From NCBI RefSeq assembly GCF_004354015.1, contig NZ_SMRU01000017.1:62001-126000 (forward strand): a stretch of DNA of 64,000 nucleotides, in the 5' to 3' direction. The notes beneath the pieces are model-generated. The model was not told the origin of the DNA and made no database searches. It saw nothing but the letters and a program-made list of their open reading frames with translations. Positions within the stretch are counted from its first letter, which is position 1; each line of letters opens with the position of its first letter. This document shows, piece by piece, positions 30,356 to 41,179 of this stretch. Source of the stretch: Arthrobacter terricola. GTDB taxonomy: Bacteria; Actinomycetota; Actinomycetes; Actinomycetales; Micrococcaceae. Made by a program: the position numbers and the translations under genes.

Positions 30356-32050
30356 ATGTATTTGCTGCTCGCCGCCCATCCCGACGGCGCAGCCATACAG
30401 GAAATCACCGCCGCCGGAGTACCCGCCGGGGAGCCGCGCGTCGTAGCGCTGGCCGAGCTGGCCGACGTCGTACGCGTTCTGGAGGAAAGGCACCCGCGCT
30501 GGGTTTGGAGCCGGACGCAGGACTGGTACCCGGCGCTGCTCAACGCGGGAGTCGAAGTGGAGCGTTGCCACGATCTCACACTGTGCCGGGCCATCCTGGT
30601 CCATTCGGAATTCACGGCCCACACCGCCTACGCCCGCAATGCCGAAAAGCTGACCCAGGACGATGACGCCGTCCCTCCGCAGCGGGCCCTTCAGGCTGCC
30701 CCGGCACCGGCCGACCAGGACGCGCTCTTTGACGACCTCGCTCCACGCGCTGCCCAGCCCAGCCTCGACGATGTCCGTGACGAGTTCGCCGCGCAGCAGC
30801 AGGCACTTGGCCAAGCGTCCGTGGAGGACCGCCGTCGGCACAGATTGAAACTGTTGCTGGCAGCAGAGTCGGCGGCTGCCATTATTGCCGCCGAAATGCA
30901 GTTCACCGGAGTGCCGTGGCGGGAACAGTTGCATGAAGGGATCCTGGCAGCCTACCTGGGTCCGCGCCCGCCGCTTGGCCACCGTCCCGCCAGGCTCGAG
31001 ACCTTGTGCAACGAACTCCGGACGATGCTCAACACCCCCGCATTGAATCCGGATTCACCGCAGGATCTCATCCGCGCCCTGCACCGGAACGGCATCGAAG
31101 TGAAGTCGACGCGTCAGTGGGAACTCAGAGAGTCGAACCATCTGGCAATCGGGCCGCTTTTGGAGTACAAAAAGCTTTCCCGCCTGTTCACGGCGAACGG
31201 TTGGTCCTGGCTCGACGCTTGGGTCAGCGGCGGGCGTTTCCGCCCCGAGTACGTTGTGGGCGGGGTGGTTTCCGGCCGTTGGGCGTCCAGGGGCGGCGGG
31301 GCCTTGCAGATCCCTCGCCAAATCCGGGGCGCCGTCCACGCCGATCCGGGATACAAGTTGATCGTCGCGGACGCGTCCCAGCTTGAGCCGCGGGTTTTGG
31401 TGGCGTTGGCGCAGGACACGAAGATGGCCGAGGCTGCGCGGGACAAGGACCTCTACGCGGGTATCGCGGCCCAAGGCTTCGGCGGCGACCGCTCGAAAGC
31501 GAAGATTGCGCTCCTCGGTGCGATCTACGGCGCTACGACGGGCGAATCCGGCCGGCTCATGCCCCAGCTCACCAGGACTTATCCGCGCGCCGTCGGCTTT
31601 GTTGAGCAGGCAGCCCGCGACGGCGAAGCCGGCCGAACGGTGACGTCGCGGTTGGGTCGTAGCAGCCCGCCGCCGTCGGAACGCTGGATACGGAGCCAGC
31701 AGTCGACGACGGCGGAGGAGCAGCGCCGGGCGGACGCCATCGCGCGTTCGCGCGGCCGTTTCACGCGGAACTTTGTGGTCCAGGGTTCCGCCGCGGACTG
31801 GGCCTCGTGCTGGCTGGCCGAACTCCGACGGCGGCTCCGCGGCATGCGGGCGAACGGCTCGGGCACGGGGGAACTTGTGTTTTTCCTGCACGACGAGGTG
31901 ATGGTCCATGCGCCTGCCGACTCGGTGGAGCGATGCGTCAAGGCGATCGAAGAGGCTGCCGCCGCCGCGAAGGAGCTGCTGTTCGGACGGATTCCCGTGG
32001 AGTTCCCGGTGAGCGTCGCGGTGGTCGATTCATACGACAAGGCAAAATAG
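30356..32050 (+). CDS. PolA-family DNA polymerase without 5' nuclease, 564 aa
   Basis: This family-A polymerase core is the type often labelled bifunctional 3'-5' exonuclease/DNA polymerase in actinobacteria. The polymerase motifs are VADASQLEPRVLVALAQD (motif A, with steric-gate Glu), RSKAKIALLGAIYG (O-helix) and FLHDEVMVHAP (motif C, both acidic residues). The 5'-3' exonuclease domain is absent. The N-terminal 150 residues show only a trace of a 3'-5' exonuclease fold (CHDLTLCRAIL); I cannot find its DxE motif. The ATG at 30356 has no Shine-Dalgarno sequence and is probably leaderless. It is divergent from the Tad operon. A repair or DNA-uptake role is possible. Confidence 0.87.
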   Translation: MYLLLAAHPDGAAIQEITAAGVPAGEPRVVALAELADVVRVLEERHPRWVWSRTQDWYPALLNAGVEVERCHDLTLCRAILVHSEFTAHTAYARNAEKLTQDDDAVPPQRALQAAPAPADQDALFDDLAPRAAQPSLDDVRDEFAAQQQALGQASVEDRRRHRLKLLLAAESAAAIIAAEMQFTGVPWREQLHEGILAAYLGPRPPLGHRPARLETLCNELRTMLNTPALNPDSPQDLIRALHRNGIEVKSTRQWELRESNHLAIGPLLEYKKLSRLFTANGWSWLDAWVSGGRFRPEYVVGGVVSGRWASRGGGALQIPRQIRGAVHADPGYKLIVADASQLEPRVLVALAQDTKMAEAARDKDLYAGIAAQGFGGDRSKAKIALLGAIYGATTGESGRLMPQLTRTYPRAVGFVEQAARDGEAGRTVTSRLGRSSPPPSERWIRSQQSTTAEEQRRADAIARSRGRFTRNFVVQGSAADWASCWLAELRRRLRGMRANGSGTGELVFFLHDEVMVHAPADSVERCVKAIEEAAAAAKELLFGRIPVEFPVSVAVVDSYDKAK

Positions 32051-32218
32051 GCGCCTTTGACCACGAGGACCGTAGCTTCGGGTGCAGCGGAATGCGAGTC
32101 ATATGGCGGAATCGAAGCTCGTATGACCGGAAATGGTCACATACTCCAAAGTAACTTCAGCCAGCCCCATCATTCTGGATAGTCTCGGTTCATGGCGTTC
32201 AAAGTGAGGGACGCCACA

Positions 32219-32245
32219 TTCTAGGACACTATACTTCTAGGACAC
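32219..32245 (+). promoter_or_regulatory. Direct repeat TTCTAGGACAC x2 upstream of YegP gene
   Basis: Two exact 11-bp copies (32219-32229 and 32235-32245) are 16 bp apart start to start, about 1.5 helical turns, 50-77 bp before the YegP start. A GGCGT/ACGCC inverted repeat lies just upstream. The arrangement suggests activator or repressor binding. Confidence 0.4.
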
Positions 32246-32295
32246 AGTGCAAAGACGCACTCACCGTGCGGGCAAGATATGAGGGGGACAGCACA

Positions 32296-32493
32296 ATGGC
32301 TGGAAAATTCGAAATTCTCAAAAACGGCGAACACAGCTACCGTTTCCGACTGATGGCGGCGGACGGTACGGTGGTAGCCGAATCTCCCGAGTTCCAACAC
32401 TTGGAGGCCGTCGTGGCAGGGATCAAAGCCGTGCGGGAAAATGCGGCGACGGGCCTCGTGGTGGACCACTCGAAGCAGCGCCGCGCCGCGTAG
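32296..32493 (+). CDS. YegP family (UPF0339/DUF1508) small protein, 65 aa
   Basis: This is one DUF1508 unit: KFEILKNGEHSYRFRLMAAD, then GTVVAESPEF, then VVAGIKAVRENA. The family usually occurs as one or two such units and its function is unknown; stress-related expression has been noted in some bacteria. I chose the ATG at 32296, about 9 nt after a GAGGGGG ribosome-binding site; a ten-codon upstream extension is less likely. It is followed at 13 bp by a convergent Nudix gene. The 245-bp region before it has only short repeats. Confidence 0.85.
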   Translation: MAGKFEILKNGEHSYRFRLMAADGTVVAESPEFQHLEAVVAGIKAVRENAATGLVVDHSKQRRAA

Positions 32494-32506
32494 CAATAAA
32501 CGCAGC

Positions 32507-33187
32507 CTAGATCTCGATCTCCAGCAACCGTTCCGTGTCCCACGAAACGGTCCACCCGAGGGCGTCGAAAAGGCCGTTGAGCACCATCCCGGTAAAGCCC
32601 CAGACCACGAGACCGTTGACCTTGAAGACCGGGCTCGAAAAGGTCTGGCCGGCTCGTGTCAGGGTTCCCGTAAAGCGGTTGTCCGGGTCAAGGAGGTCCC
32701 GCACCGGAACGCGGAACACTTGTGCCGATTCGGCGTAATCCACTACCCGCACCGGCGAAGGCGAAGCCCACCACGCCAGCACCGGGGTGACGACGAAGTT
32801 GCTGCGGGCGAGTCCGAGTTCGGGCATGACACCCAGGATCTGGACGCCGCTGCTGTCCAGTCCGGTCTCCTCCTCGGCTTCCCTGATGGCGGCAGCGATG
32901 GGAGATTCGTCCCCGGGATCGATGCTGCCTCCGGGGAATGCGACTTGGCCGGGGTGGTCGTCCAAGGTGTGGGCGCGTTCGAGCAGCAAGACGTCGAGGT
33001 CGGCAGGAGCAACGGGTTTCTGCGAATGCGCCGGGATGTCGTCCAGCACCCCGAATAGCATGAGCACAGCGGCCTTCCGGGCCTTGTCCGGGTCGACGGC
33101 CCCGGCAGCGATCCGCGGATCCGGACCGGGATGCTCGCCTAAATCGACCTTGGTAATGAGGCTGACCAAGTCCTCAAGCGCCGTCAT
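32507..33187 (-). CDS. Nudix hydrolase, coenzyme-A pyrophosphatase type, 226 aa
   Basis: A Nudix box of the CoA-pyrophosphatase subclass is at about residues 82-110: [20 protein letters not shown] followed by EEETGL. Preceding it is [21 protein letters not shown], the UPF0035-like region associated with CoA cleavage. It would hydrolyse CoA or related pyrophosphates to phosphopantetheine and a nucleotide. The ATG at 33187 has a very good AAAGGAGG site and overlaps the stop of nth (ATGA). In mycobacteria a Nudix gene also neighbours nth (Rv3672c-Rv3674c). Confidence 0.88.
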   Translation of the reverse strand: MTALEDLVSLITKVDLGEHPGPDPRIAAGAVDPDKARKAAVLMLFGVLDDIPAHSQKPVAPADLDVLLLERAHTLDDHPGQVAFPGGSIDPGDESPIAAAIREAEEETGLDSSGVQILGVMPELGLARSNFVVTPVLAWWASPSPVRVVDYAESAQVFRVPVRDLLDPDNRFTGTLTRAGQTFSSPVFKVNGLVVWGFTGMVLNGLFDALGWTVSWDTERLLEIEI

Positions 33188-33972
33188 CCCGGCCTCCTTT
33201 GGGATTCCATCCGGATTTCTGCCGCACGGTGGGTCTCGGCGAGCAGCTGGGCCAGGAGTGCCTCTTTGCCTGGTGCGAGTTCGTATTTGAGCAGTTTGGC
33301 GGCCTTCACGGGGTCTGTTTCGCCTTCGCCGTAGCTGGGGCACCAATTCGCCACTGCGCATGCTCCGCACGCGGGCCTGCGGGCGTGGCAGACCCGGCGT
33401 CCGTGGAACACCACCCGGTGCGAAAGCATGGTCCAGTCCCGGGGCTCGAATAGTTCGGCGACGTCGAACTCGATCTTTACCGGGTCCTCGGACGTCGTCC
33501 ACCCGAACCTGCGCGCCAAGCGGCCGAAGTGCGTGTCAACGGTGATGCCGGGAATGCCGAATGCGTTGCCTAGCACTACGTTCGCGGTTTTGCGCCCGAC
33601 GCCGGGAAGCGTCACCAGGTCCTCCAGCCGTCCCGGCACCTCGCCGTCGAACTCGTCCACCAGGCGCGTGCTCAGAGCCAGGACGTTCTTCGCCTTGGCC
33701 CGGAAAAAACCGGTGGGCTGCAGGATGACTTCCAGCTCGGCGAGTTCCGCCTCGGCCATGCTCCGGGCGTCCGGGTAGCGCGCGAACAAGACCTTGGTGA
33801 CCTGGTTGACCAGCACATCGGTGGTCTGCGCGGACAACACCGTGGCCACGACAAGCTCGAAAGGGTTGCGGAAATCGAGCTCGGCGTGTGCGTACGGGTA
33901 CAGCTCGGCGAGGGCCTTATTGATCCGGCGAGCCCGGCGCTTCCGCGCCAGTGGGGTTTCGAGGGTGTCCAC
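33184..33972 (-). CDS. nth: Endonuclease III (DNA glycosylase/AP lyase)
   Basis: This is a base-excision repair enzyme removing oxidised pyrimidines. The 262-residue protein contains the helix-hairpin-helix with catalytic lysine ([18 protein letters not shown]), the catalytic aspartate in [14 protein letters not shown] and the four-cysteine [4Fe-4S] loop (C-x6-C-x2-C-x5-C in [17 protein letters not shown]). The start is GTG at 33972. It is translationally coupled to the downstream Nudix gene. The upstream membrane-protein gene ends 12 bp after... that is, 11 bp before this start on the same strand, so the three may share a transcript. Confidence 0.96.
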   Translation of the reverse strand: MDTLETPLARKRRARRINKALAELYPYAHAELDFRNPFELVVATVLSAQTTDVLVNQVTKVLFARYPDARSMAEAELAELEVILQPTGFFRAKAKNVLALSTRLVDEFDGEVPGRLEDLVTLPGVGRKTANVVLGNAFGIPGITVDTHFGRLARRFGWTTSEDPVKIEFDVAELFEPRDWTMLSHRVVFHGRRVCHARRPACGACAVANWCPSYGEGETDPVKAAKLLKYELAPGKEALLAQLLAETHRAAEIRMESQRRPG

Positions 33973-33983
33973 GGCCGGCCTGG

Positions 33984-35162
33984 TTACCCGCGTTCGATGT
34001 TGCTGAGGTCGCGGAGGACACCCACTCTGCCGTCGGCGTCCTGCACGAGGAATTCATTGCCGCGGTCCTCAAGGGCCAGGATCCACGTGCCGGGTTCGAT
34101 GGTGAAAGCGGTCATCCCCGTGTGTTCATCGATCACGCTGCGAGGGTGGGCGACGGCGAACCAGAATGCCTCGTAGTCGCTCCCGTGATCGTCGTCGTCC
34201 CGGCGCGTCGCGGGGTCGACTGTGGCACCGATCGTCTGGTGGGCCTGGGTGGCGGGCGTGGCTGGCGCCTCAGGTTTGCTCGCCTCGGTTCTGGTTATGG
34301 TGCCGATGTGCTGGGTGGCAGCGTTATTCGCCGCGGCGTCGACAAGCGGCGTGGCCATGGTGGCGGCGGGCGTGAGCGGTCCTGCCGGAGCAGCCTCTTC
34401 CGCAGCAGCGGGTTGCTCGTCCGCGGGCAAGTGGGCTTCGCCGTCGGCAGTCGCAGTGGTTTCGGCGCCTGCTCCTACAGGAGCGCCCGCAGGAGTGACC
34501 ACGGGGGTAACGACGGCGGCAGGTGCTGCAAAGCTTGGCTCGCTCGCTGCCGGGGTGGCCGGCTTCGGAGTAGCTGGCTTTGGCGTGACCGGTTTCCGGG
34601 TGGGGACGACCGCCTCACGGGCAACGATGTGGGCCGGCAGCTCCACCCGGCCCTCGAAGTCCTGCTTGAGGACCGGCAAATGCGGGGCCAGGACGGTAGC
34701 GACTAGGAGGCCGAGCGAACCAACCAGGCCCACAAGGACAAAGGGATTGAATGCGCCCGCGGTAGTCAGGAAGAAGAACGCCAGCGAGAACGATGCGATC
34801 ACCGAAGCGAATTGGTCGATGGACAGCGAACCAATCCTCACGACGGTCCCGGGCTGCAGGCGCCGTGCCGCGAACAGGGCGGCAACTACGAGGGGGAGGA
34901 TGATACCCAGCGCGAGGAAGAAGAGGTTGTTCAGGTTCCACAGGTTGTACTGCCTGCCAACCATCGGAAGGAGGGATCCGACAAAGAGGATCAAGGTGGA
35001 ACCGAAAACGGTCAGGTCCCGGATTGTGAAAGGACCCAGCACCGCTTGGTACTTCGTGGAGTTCTGGTTGCCGGGTTTTGGCGTTTCGCTTCCAGTTGAT
35101 GCTTCCGAGGCCGATTCAGGCGCATTCGCACCGCTCGTCGGACCTAGGCTCGTCTGGTTCAT
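33984..35162 (-). CDS. Membrane protein with Pro/Ala-rich linker, unknown function, 392 aa
   Basis: Three or four transmembrane helices lie between residues 45 and 155 ([77 protein letters not shown]). They are followed by a 150-residue low-complexity Ala/Pro/Thr linker and a C-terminal soluble domain of about 60 residues ([18 protein letters not shown] to the end). I do not recognise the family. The position before nth is reminiscent of Rv3675, also a membrane protein, but I cannot claim homology. The ATG at 35162 has a strong AAAGGAG site. It may be cotranscribed with nth. Confidence 0.75.
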   Translation of the reverse strand: MNQTSLGPTSGANAPESASEASTGSETPKPGNQNSTKYQAVLGPFTIRDLTVFGSTLILFVGSLLPMVGRQYNLWNLNNLFFLALGIILPLVVAALFAARRLQPGTVVRIGSLSIDQFASVIASFSLAFFFLTTAGAFNPFVLVGLVGSLGLLVATVLAPHLPVLKQDFEGRVELPAHIVAREAVVPTRKPVTPKPATPKPATPAASEPSFAAPAAVVTPVVTPAGAPVGAGAETTATADGEAHLPADEQPAAAEEAAPAGPLTPAATMATPLVDAAANNAATQHIGTITRTEASKPEAPATPATQAHQTIGATVDPATRRDDDDHGSDYEAFWFAVAHPRSVIDEHTGMTAFTIEPGTWILALEDRGNEFLVQDADGRVGVLRDLSNIERG

Positions 35163-35611
35163 CTGCAATTCTCCTTTAATACGGCGGCGCCCGGGACGCG
35201 GCCACCCCAAGTTGCACCCGGTGCTCTCCGGACCAGGAGGGTCGCCAAGTTCTCGCGTCTCGAGTCCACTTCAGCCTATTCCAACCGTCTGACAGTCCAC
35301 TAGTTGAAAGGTGACCCCCGGCTGGGACGATTACGCGTCCGACGGCGGGCGGCAAGGTGGCGTGTTCGCTGACAGCGTGTGCCGCGAAGGCGTGGTTCAC
35401 CGCCGTTCGTCGCGAATCAGATGCCGCTCACGGTCCTCATTGTGACGGCAGACACTTCTTCCCAGCTCATGACGCTAAGGTGGGTTCCGGAAAAGCACTT
35501 TGCGGAATTCCGTGAGGCGCCGCAACCCCGTGCCGTGCATCGCTCGCTTGGGGAAACGCGGCCTGCAACGGCTTTCCGCGCGGGCAGAGATCGATGAATG
35601 ATGAGGTTCAC
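35163..35611. promoter_or_regulatory. 449-bp divergent control region before acs
   Basis: No gene is supported here. A possible plus-strand promoter has TTGAAA (35304-35309), 17 nt, and ACGATT (35327-35332). TGTGACGGCAGACACT (35441-35456) matches 8 of the 10 defined positions of a TGTGA-N6-TCACA Crp/GlxR site, weakly. The long leader implies regulated acs expression. Confidence 0.35.
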
Positions 35612-37648
<2,037 letters not shown>

Positions 37649-37660
37649 GCCCAAGCAAAC

Positions 37661-37702
37661 AAAAAAGGCGGCGGTTCTCCCCCTTGGGAGGGCCGCCGCC
37701 TT
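37661..37702. terminator. Terminator downstream of acs
   Basis: AAGGCGGCGG (37665-37674) pairs with CCGCCGCCTT (37693-37702), with TTCTCCC/GGGAGGG extending the stem. The six-base A run precedes the stem on the plus strand, so the best T-run lies on the minus strand. It can work in both directions, more strongly on the minus strand. Confidence 0.7.
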
Positions 37703-37743
37703 CGTCATGAAACGCCCGAAGCAAGAATGTTATATTTAGTTCT

Positions 37744-37794
37744 TTCATGTTCCCTTTTGAGCGGTTATAGTCGGAGTTACGTGAGATAACTCAC
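37744..37794 (+). promoter_or_regulatory. Promoter and operator of the first sugar cluster
   Basis: A plausible promoter has TTCATG (37744-37749), 16 nt, and TATAGT (37766-37771). Ten bases further on is the palindrome GTGAG-ATAA-CTCAC (37781-37794), where a repressor would block early transcription. The DeoR-type regulator encoded at the end of the cluster is one candidate binder; a LacI-type protein is another. Confidence 0.5.
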
Positions 37795-37821
37795 AAGCAC
37801 CACGCTTTCAAGGGAGAGAAC

Positions 37822-39138
37822 ATGGCAGCGAACTTTGACCCGTCCCAAGCGGCAAGCAACGCCGGACCTGGACGGCGCACCATCCTGAAAACGCTCGGCC
37901 TCGGTGCAGCCGGACTGGCCGGAATCCCCCTTCTGGCCGCGTGCACTGGCGGTTCGGGCCCCGCCCCCGGAGCATCCTCGAACAGCCTGACCTTCGGCTC
38001 CGGTTCCTCGGACGACGTTCCCAAGGCCGCCTACAAGGCCGTCACCGACGCTTTCACCAAAAAGACCGGAATTACCGTTGCCACCAACGTCGTTCCGCAC
38101 AATGACTTCCAGAACAAGATCAACTCCTATCTCCAAGGCAGCCCGGACGATGCCTTCACATGGTTCGCCGGCTACCGCATGCAGTACTACGCGAGCAAGG
38201 GCCTGCTGGCTCCGGTGGACGACGTATGGTCGACCATCGGCAGCAATTTCTCCGATGCCATCAAGAAGGCCTCCACGGGAGCCGACGGCAAAATGTACCT
38301 CGTCCCGAACTACAACTACCCTTGGGGCTTCTTCTACCGGAAGAGCTTCTGGGCAGAAAAGGGATACGCCGTTCCCAACACCTTCGATGACCTGAAGACC
38401 CTCGCCACGAAGATGAAGGCGGACGGCATCATCCCCATCGGCTTCGCGGACAAGGACGGCTGGCCCGCCATGGGCACGTTCGACTACATCAACATGCGCC
38501 TCAACGGCTACCAGTTCCACATCGACCTGACGGCCCACAAGGAAAGCTGGGACCAGAAGAAAGTCAGCGACGTCTTCGACACCTGGAAAGCGCTCCTCCC
38601 ATTCCAGGACCCCGCGGCACTCGGCCAGACCTGGCAGGACGCGGCCAAGGCACTCGAAGCCAAGAAGACCGGCATGTACCTCCTCGGTTCGTTCGTGACC
38701 CAGCAGTTCACTGATCCCACGGTGCTGGCGGACATCGACTTCTTCCCGTTCCCGGAAATCGCAATGGAAGGCACCGACGCCGTCGAAGCCCCCATCGACG
38801 GCCTGCTCCTGTCCAAGAAGGGCGGCGACAACAAGGCGGCCCACGATTTCCTGAGCTTCATGGGAACCGCGGAAGGCCAGAACGCCTACGCTGCCGTGGA
38901 CACTTCCAACATCGCCACCGTCAAGGGCGCGGACACCTCGAAGTTCACCCCGCTGAACAAGAAGTGCGCGGACACCATCGCCAACGCCAAGTACATCAGC
39001 CAATTCTTTGACCGCGACGCCCTCCCAGCCATGGCAAACAACGTGATGATCCCGGCGCTGCAGTCCTTCATCAAGGACGGCAACGTGGACGTCAAGAACC
39101 TTGAAGCACAGGCCAAGGCCCTCTACGCCGCCCAGTAG
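37822..39138 (+). CDS. Sugar ABC transporter substrate-binding lipoprotein (cluster 1), 438 aa
   Basis: This belongs to the extracellular solute-binding family 1. The N-terminus has a twin-arginine motif (GRRTILKTLG) in front of a hydrophobic stretch and lipobox LLAAC, so it is probably exported folded by Tat and lipidated. The mature protein shows FTKKTGITVATNVVPHNDFQ, YLVPNYNYPWGFFYRKSFW and the later aromatic-rich ligand-site segments. The first gene of a five-gene operon with two permeases and a beta-galactosidase, it likely binds a beta-galactoside or galacto-oligosaccharide. A 12-bp-arm hairpin follows, which could raise its expression over the permeases. Confidence 0.9.
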   Translation: MAANFDPSQAASNAGPGRRTILKTLGLGAAGLAGIPLLAACTGGSGPAPGASSNSLTFGSGSSDDVPKAAYKAVTDAFTKKTGITVATNVVPHNDFQNKINSYLQGSPDDAFTWFAGYRMQYYASKGLLAPVDDVWSTIGSNFSDAIKKASTGADGKMYLVPNYNYPWGFFYRKSFWAEKGYAVPNTFDDLKTLATKMKADGIIPIGFADKDGWPAMGTFDYINMRLNGYQFHIDLTAHKESWDQKKVSDVFDTWKALLPFQDPAALGQTWQDAAKALEAKKTGMYLLGSFVTQQFTDPTVLADIDFFPFPEIAMEGTDAVEAPIDGLLLSKKGGDNKAAHDFLSFMGTAEGQNAYAAVDTSNIATVKGADTSKFTPLNKKCADTIANAKYISQFFDRDALPAMANNVMIPALQSFIKDGNVDVKNLEAQAKALYAAQ

Positions 39139-39205
39139 CGATCGTGCCAGTTACGCGCCCCCGCCGGACGGGCCACATCGCGCATCGGCGCCCCAAGGAC
39201 AGGTA

Positions 39206-39235
39206 CGACGACGGCGGATCCACCCGCCGTCGTCG
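39206..39235 (+). promoter_or_regulatory. Intercistronic hairpin after the binding-protein gene
   Basis: CGACGACGGCGG (39206-39217) and CCGCCGTCGTCG (39224-39235) form a perfect 12-bp stem with a 6-nt loop and no T-run. Such stems between binding-protein and permease genes usually protect the upstream mRNA or cause partial termination. Confidence 0.75.
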
Positions 39236-39263
39236 GGCCCTGCCGCAAACTGAAGGAAATCCC

Positions 39264-40268
39264 ATGAGTACTACCGCCGAAAAACCGGCAGCACCGGACA
39301 GCGAGCCCGGAGCTGCCGGGCGAAACACGGCCGGCAAGGGCCGGTCAAGCGCCGGGAGGCGGCCCGGCAAGTCAGGCAAGGTCCGCCGGCTCACCAGACG
39401 GGACAAACTGGTCCTGGCGATCATGGTGGGGCTGCCCACCCTGATCCAGCTATTGCTGGTCTGGCTGCCCACGCTCTTTTCGATCGCGCTGAGCTTCACG
39501 CGCTGGAACGGCCTGGACCTCACGGACATCAAACCGGCCGGAACGGACAACTACAGCTTCGTTTTCCAGGACTACCCGCCCTTCTGGCCGGCGGTGCAGC
39601 ACAACATCCTGTGGCTCGTCTTCCTGGCCGTCATTGCGACCCCGCTCGGCCTGCTTCTCGCCGTCCTCCTGGACCAGAAGATCCGCGGCAGCAAGATCTA
39701 CCAGAGCATTTTCTTCACGCCGGTCATGCTGTCCCTGGCCCTGATCGGCATCATCTGGCAGCTCTTCTACAACCGGGACAGCGGCCTGCTGAACTACCTC
39801 TTGGGCACGGCCGGAAAATCGCAGGCCGTTGACTGGTTCGGCGATTCGAACGTCAACATCTGGGCCGCCATGGTCGCCGCGACGTGGCGGCACGCCGGCT
39901 ACGTCATGATCCTGTACTTGGCCGGCCTCAAAGGCGTGGACCCCTCGCTCAGGGAAGCAGCCGCGATTGACGGCGCCAACGCCGCGCAGACCTTCTTCCG
40001 GGTGGTGTTCCCCGCCATGCGTCCCGTGAACATCGTGATCGTGGTGATCACGATCATCGAATCCCTCAGGGCCTTCGACATTGTCTATGTCATCAACCGC
40101 GGCACGAACGGCCTTGAGCTGTTGAGTGCCTTGGTCATCCAAAACCTGGTGGGCGAAGGCCAAGTGATCGGCGTGGGTTCGTCCCTCGCGGTCATCCTCC
40201 TGGTCATTTCCCTTATCCCGATTGTCTTCTACCTCATCCGCACCTTCGGCAAGGAGGGCAAAGCATGA
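39264..40268 (+). CDS. Sugar ABC transporter permease, MalF-like (cluster 1), 334 aa
   Basis: An inner-membrane permease with six predicted helices, starting LVLAIMVGLPTLIQLLLVWL. The EAA loop that contacts the ATPase reads REAAAIDGANAAQTFFRVVFP (central part). The first 50 residues are polar and rich in Gly/Arg/Lys. The ATG at 39264 follows GAAGGA. It overlaps the next permease by 4 bp (ATGA), so the two form a heterodimer made in equal amounts. The ATP-binding subunit is not encoded in the cluster. Confidence 0.92.
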   Translation: MSTTAEKPAAPDSEPGAAGRNTAGKGRSSAGRRPGKSGKVRRLTRRDKLVLAIMVGLPTLIQLLLVWLPTLFSIALSFTRWNGLDLTDIKPAGTDNYSFVFQDYPPFWPAVQHNILWLVFLAVIATPLGLLLAVLLDQKIRGSKIYQSIFFTPVMLSLALIGIIWQLFYNRDSGLLNYLLGTAGKSQAVDWFGDSNVNIWAAMVAATWRHAGYVMILYLAGLKGVDPSLREAAAIDGANAAQTFFRVVFPAMRPVNIVIVVITIIESLRAFDIVYVINRGTNGLELLSALVIQNLVGEGQVIGVGSSLAVILLVISLIPIVFYLIRTFGKEGKA

Positions 40269-41173
40269 GCACGCTTGCCAACCCGATCCCCAACACCGCC
40301 GTCACCGTGGTGGGCCAGAACGCCCGCCGACGCCACTACGGAACCCACATCTTCCTCACCGTCATGGCCGTCATGTGGCTCATTCCCCTCGCATGGGCCC
40401 TGTTCACGGCACTACGGCCCAAAGCGGACACGGACAAGTACGGCTACTTCAGCCTCGGCGGCACGTTCAATTTCGACAACTTCATCACGGCCTGGAACCA
40501 AGGCGGGTTCTCAAAATACCTCATGAACTCCGTGATCATCACCGTCCCCGCGGTCTTGGCGACATTGCTCTTCGCGTCCATGATGGCGTTCGCCGTGTCC
40601 CGGGTGAGCTGGAAGTTCAACATCACGCTGCTGATCATGTTCACGGCCGGCAACCTCCTGCCCCCGCAGGTCCTCGCCGCGCCGCTGTTCGAAATGTTCA
40701 AGCACCTCACGTTGCCCTACTCCTTCAGCGATTCGGGCAACCTGCTCAACACCTACATTTCGGTGATCGCCGTGGACACGGCCTTCCAGATCGGATTCTG
40801 CACCTTCGTGCTGTCCAACTACATGAAGGCCCTCTCCTCGGACCTGACCGAAGCGGCGTTGGTGGACGGCGCCGGCATCTGGCGGCAGTACTGGAACATC
40901 ATCCTGCCCCTGTGCCGGCCAGCCCTCGCGGCCCTGGGGACCCTGGAAGTCATCTTCATTTACAACGACTTCTTCTGGCCGCTCCTCTTCATCCAAAGCG
41001 GTGACCGGCTTCCCATCACCACCGCCATCAACAACCTGCAGGGCGAGTTCCTGAGCAACTACAACCTGCTGGCGGCGGGCGCCACTATCACCGTCATACC
41101 CACCCTGATCATCTACCTCGTGCTGCAGCGCCAATTCGTGGCCGGTCTCACGCTCGGTTCCAGCAAAGGATAA
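40265..41173 (+). CDS. Sugar ABC transporter permease, MalG-like (cluster 1), 302 aa
   Basis: This partner permease has six membrane helices (FLTVMAVMWLIPLAWALFTA onward). Its EAA loop, TEAALVDGAGIWRQYWNIIL, engages the ATPase. The ATG lies in the stop of the preceding gene. The beta-galactosidase gene begins 6 bp downstream. CUT1-family membership suggests an oligosaccharide substrate and a shared MsmK/UgpC-type ATPase elsewhere on the chromosome. Confidence 0.92.
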   Translation: MSTLANPIPNTAVTVVGQNARRRHYGTHIFLTVMAVMWLIPLAWALFTALRPKADTDKYGYFSLGGTFNFDNFITAWNQGGFSKYLMNSVIITVPAVLATLLFASMMAFAVSRVSWKFNITLLIMFTAGNLLPPQVLAAPLFEMFKHLTLPYSFSDSGNLLNTYISVIAVDTAFQIGFCTFVLSNYMKALSSDLTEAALVDGAGIWRQYWNIILPLCRPALAALGTLEVIFIYNDFFWPLLFIQSGDRLPITTAINNLQGEFLSNYNLLAAGATITVIPTLIIYLVLQRQFVAGLTLGSSKG

Positions 41174-41179
41174 ACACGC

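Noticed and set aside
35176..35400. A 74-codon minus-strand frame in the acs upstream gap
   Set aside because: No ribosome-binding site, no recognisable family, and composition typical of noncoding high-GC sequence.
35441..35456. Crp/GlxR site upstream of acs
   Set aside because: TGTGACGGCAGACACT matches only 8 of 10 defined positions and lies far from a mapped promoter. It is mentioned in the control region but not called as a site.
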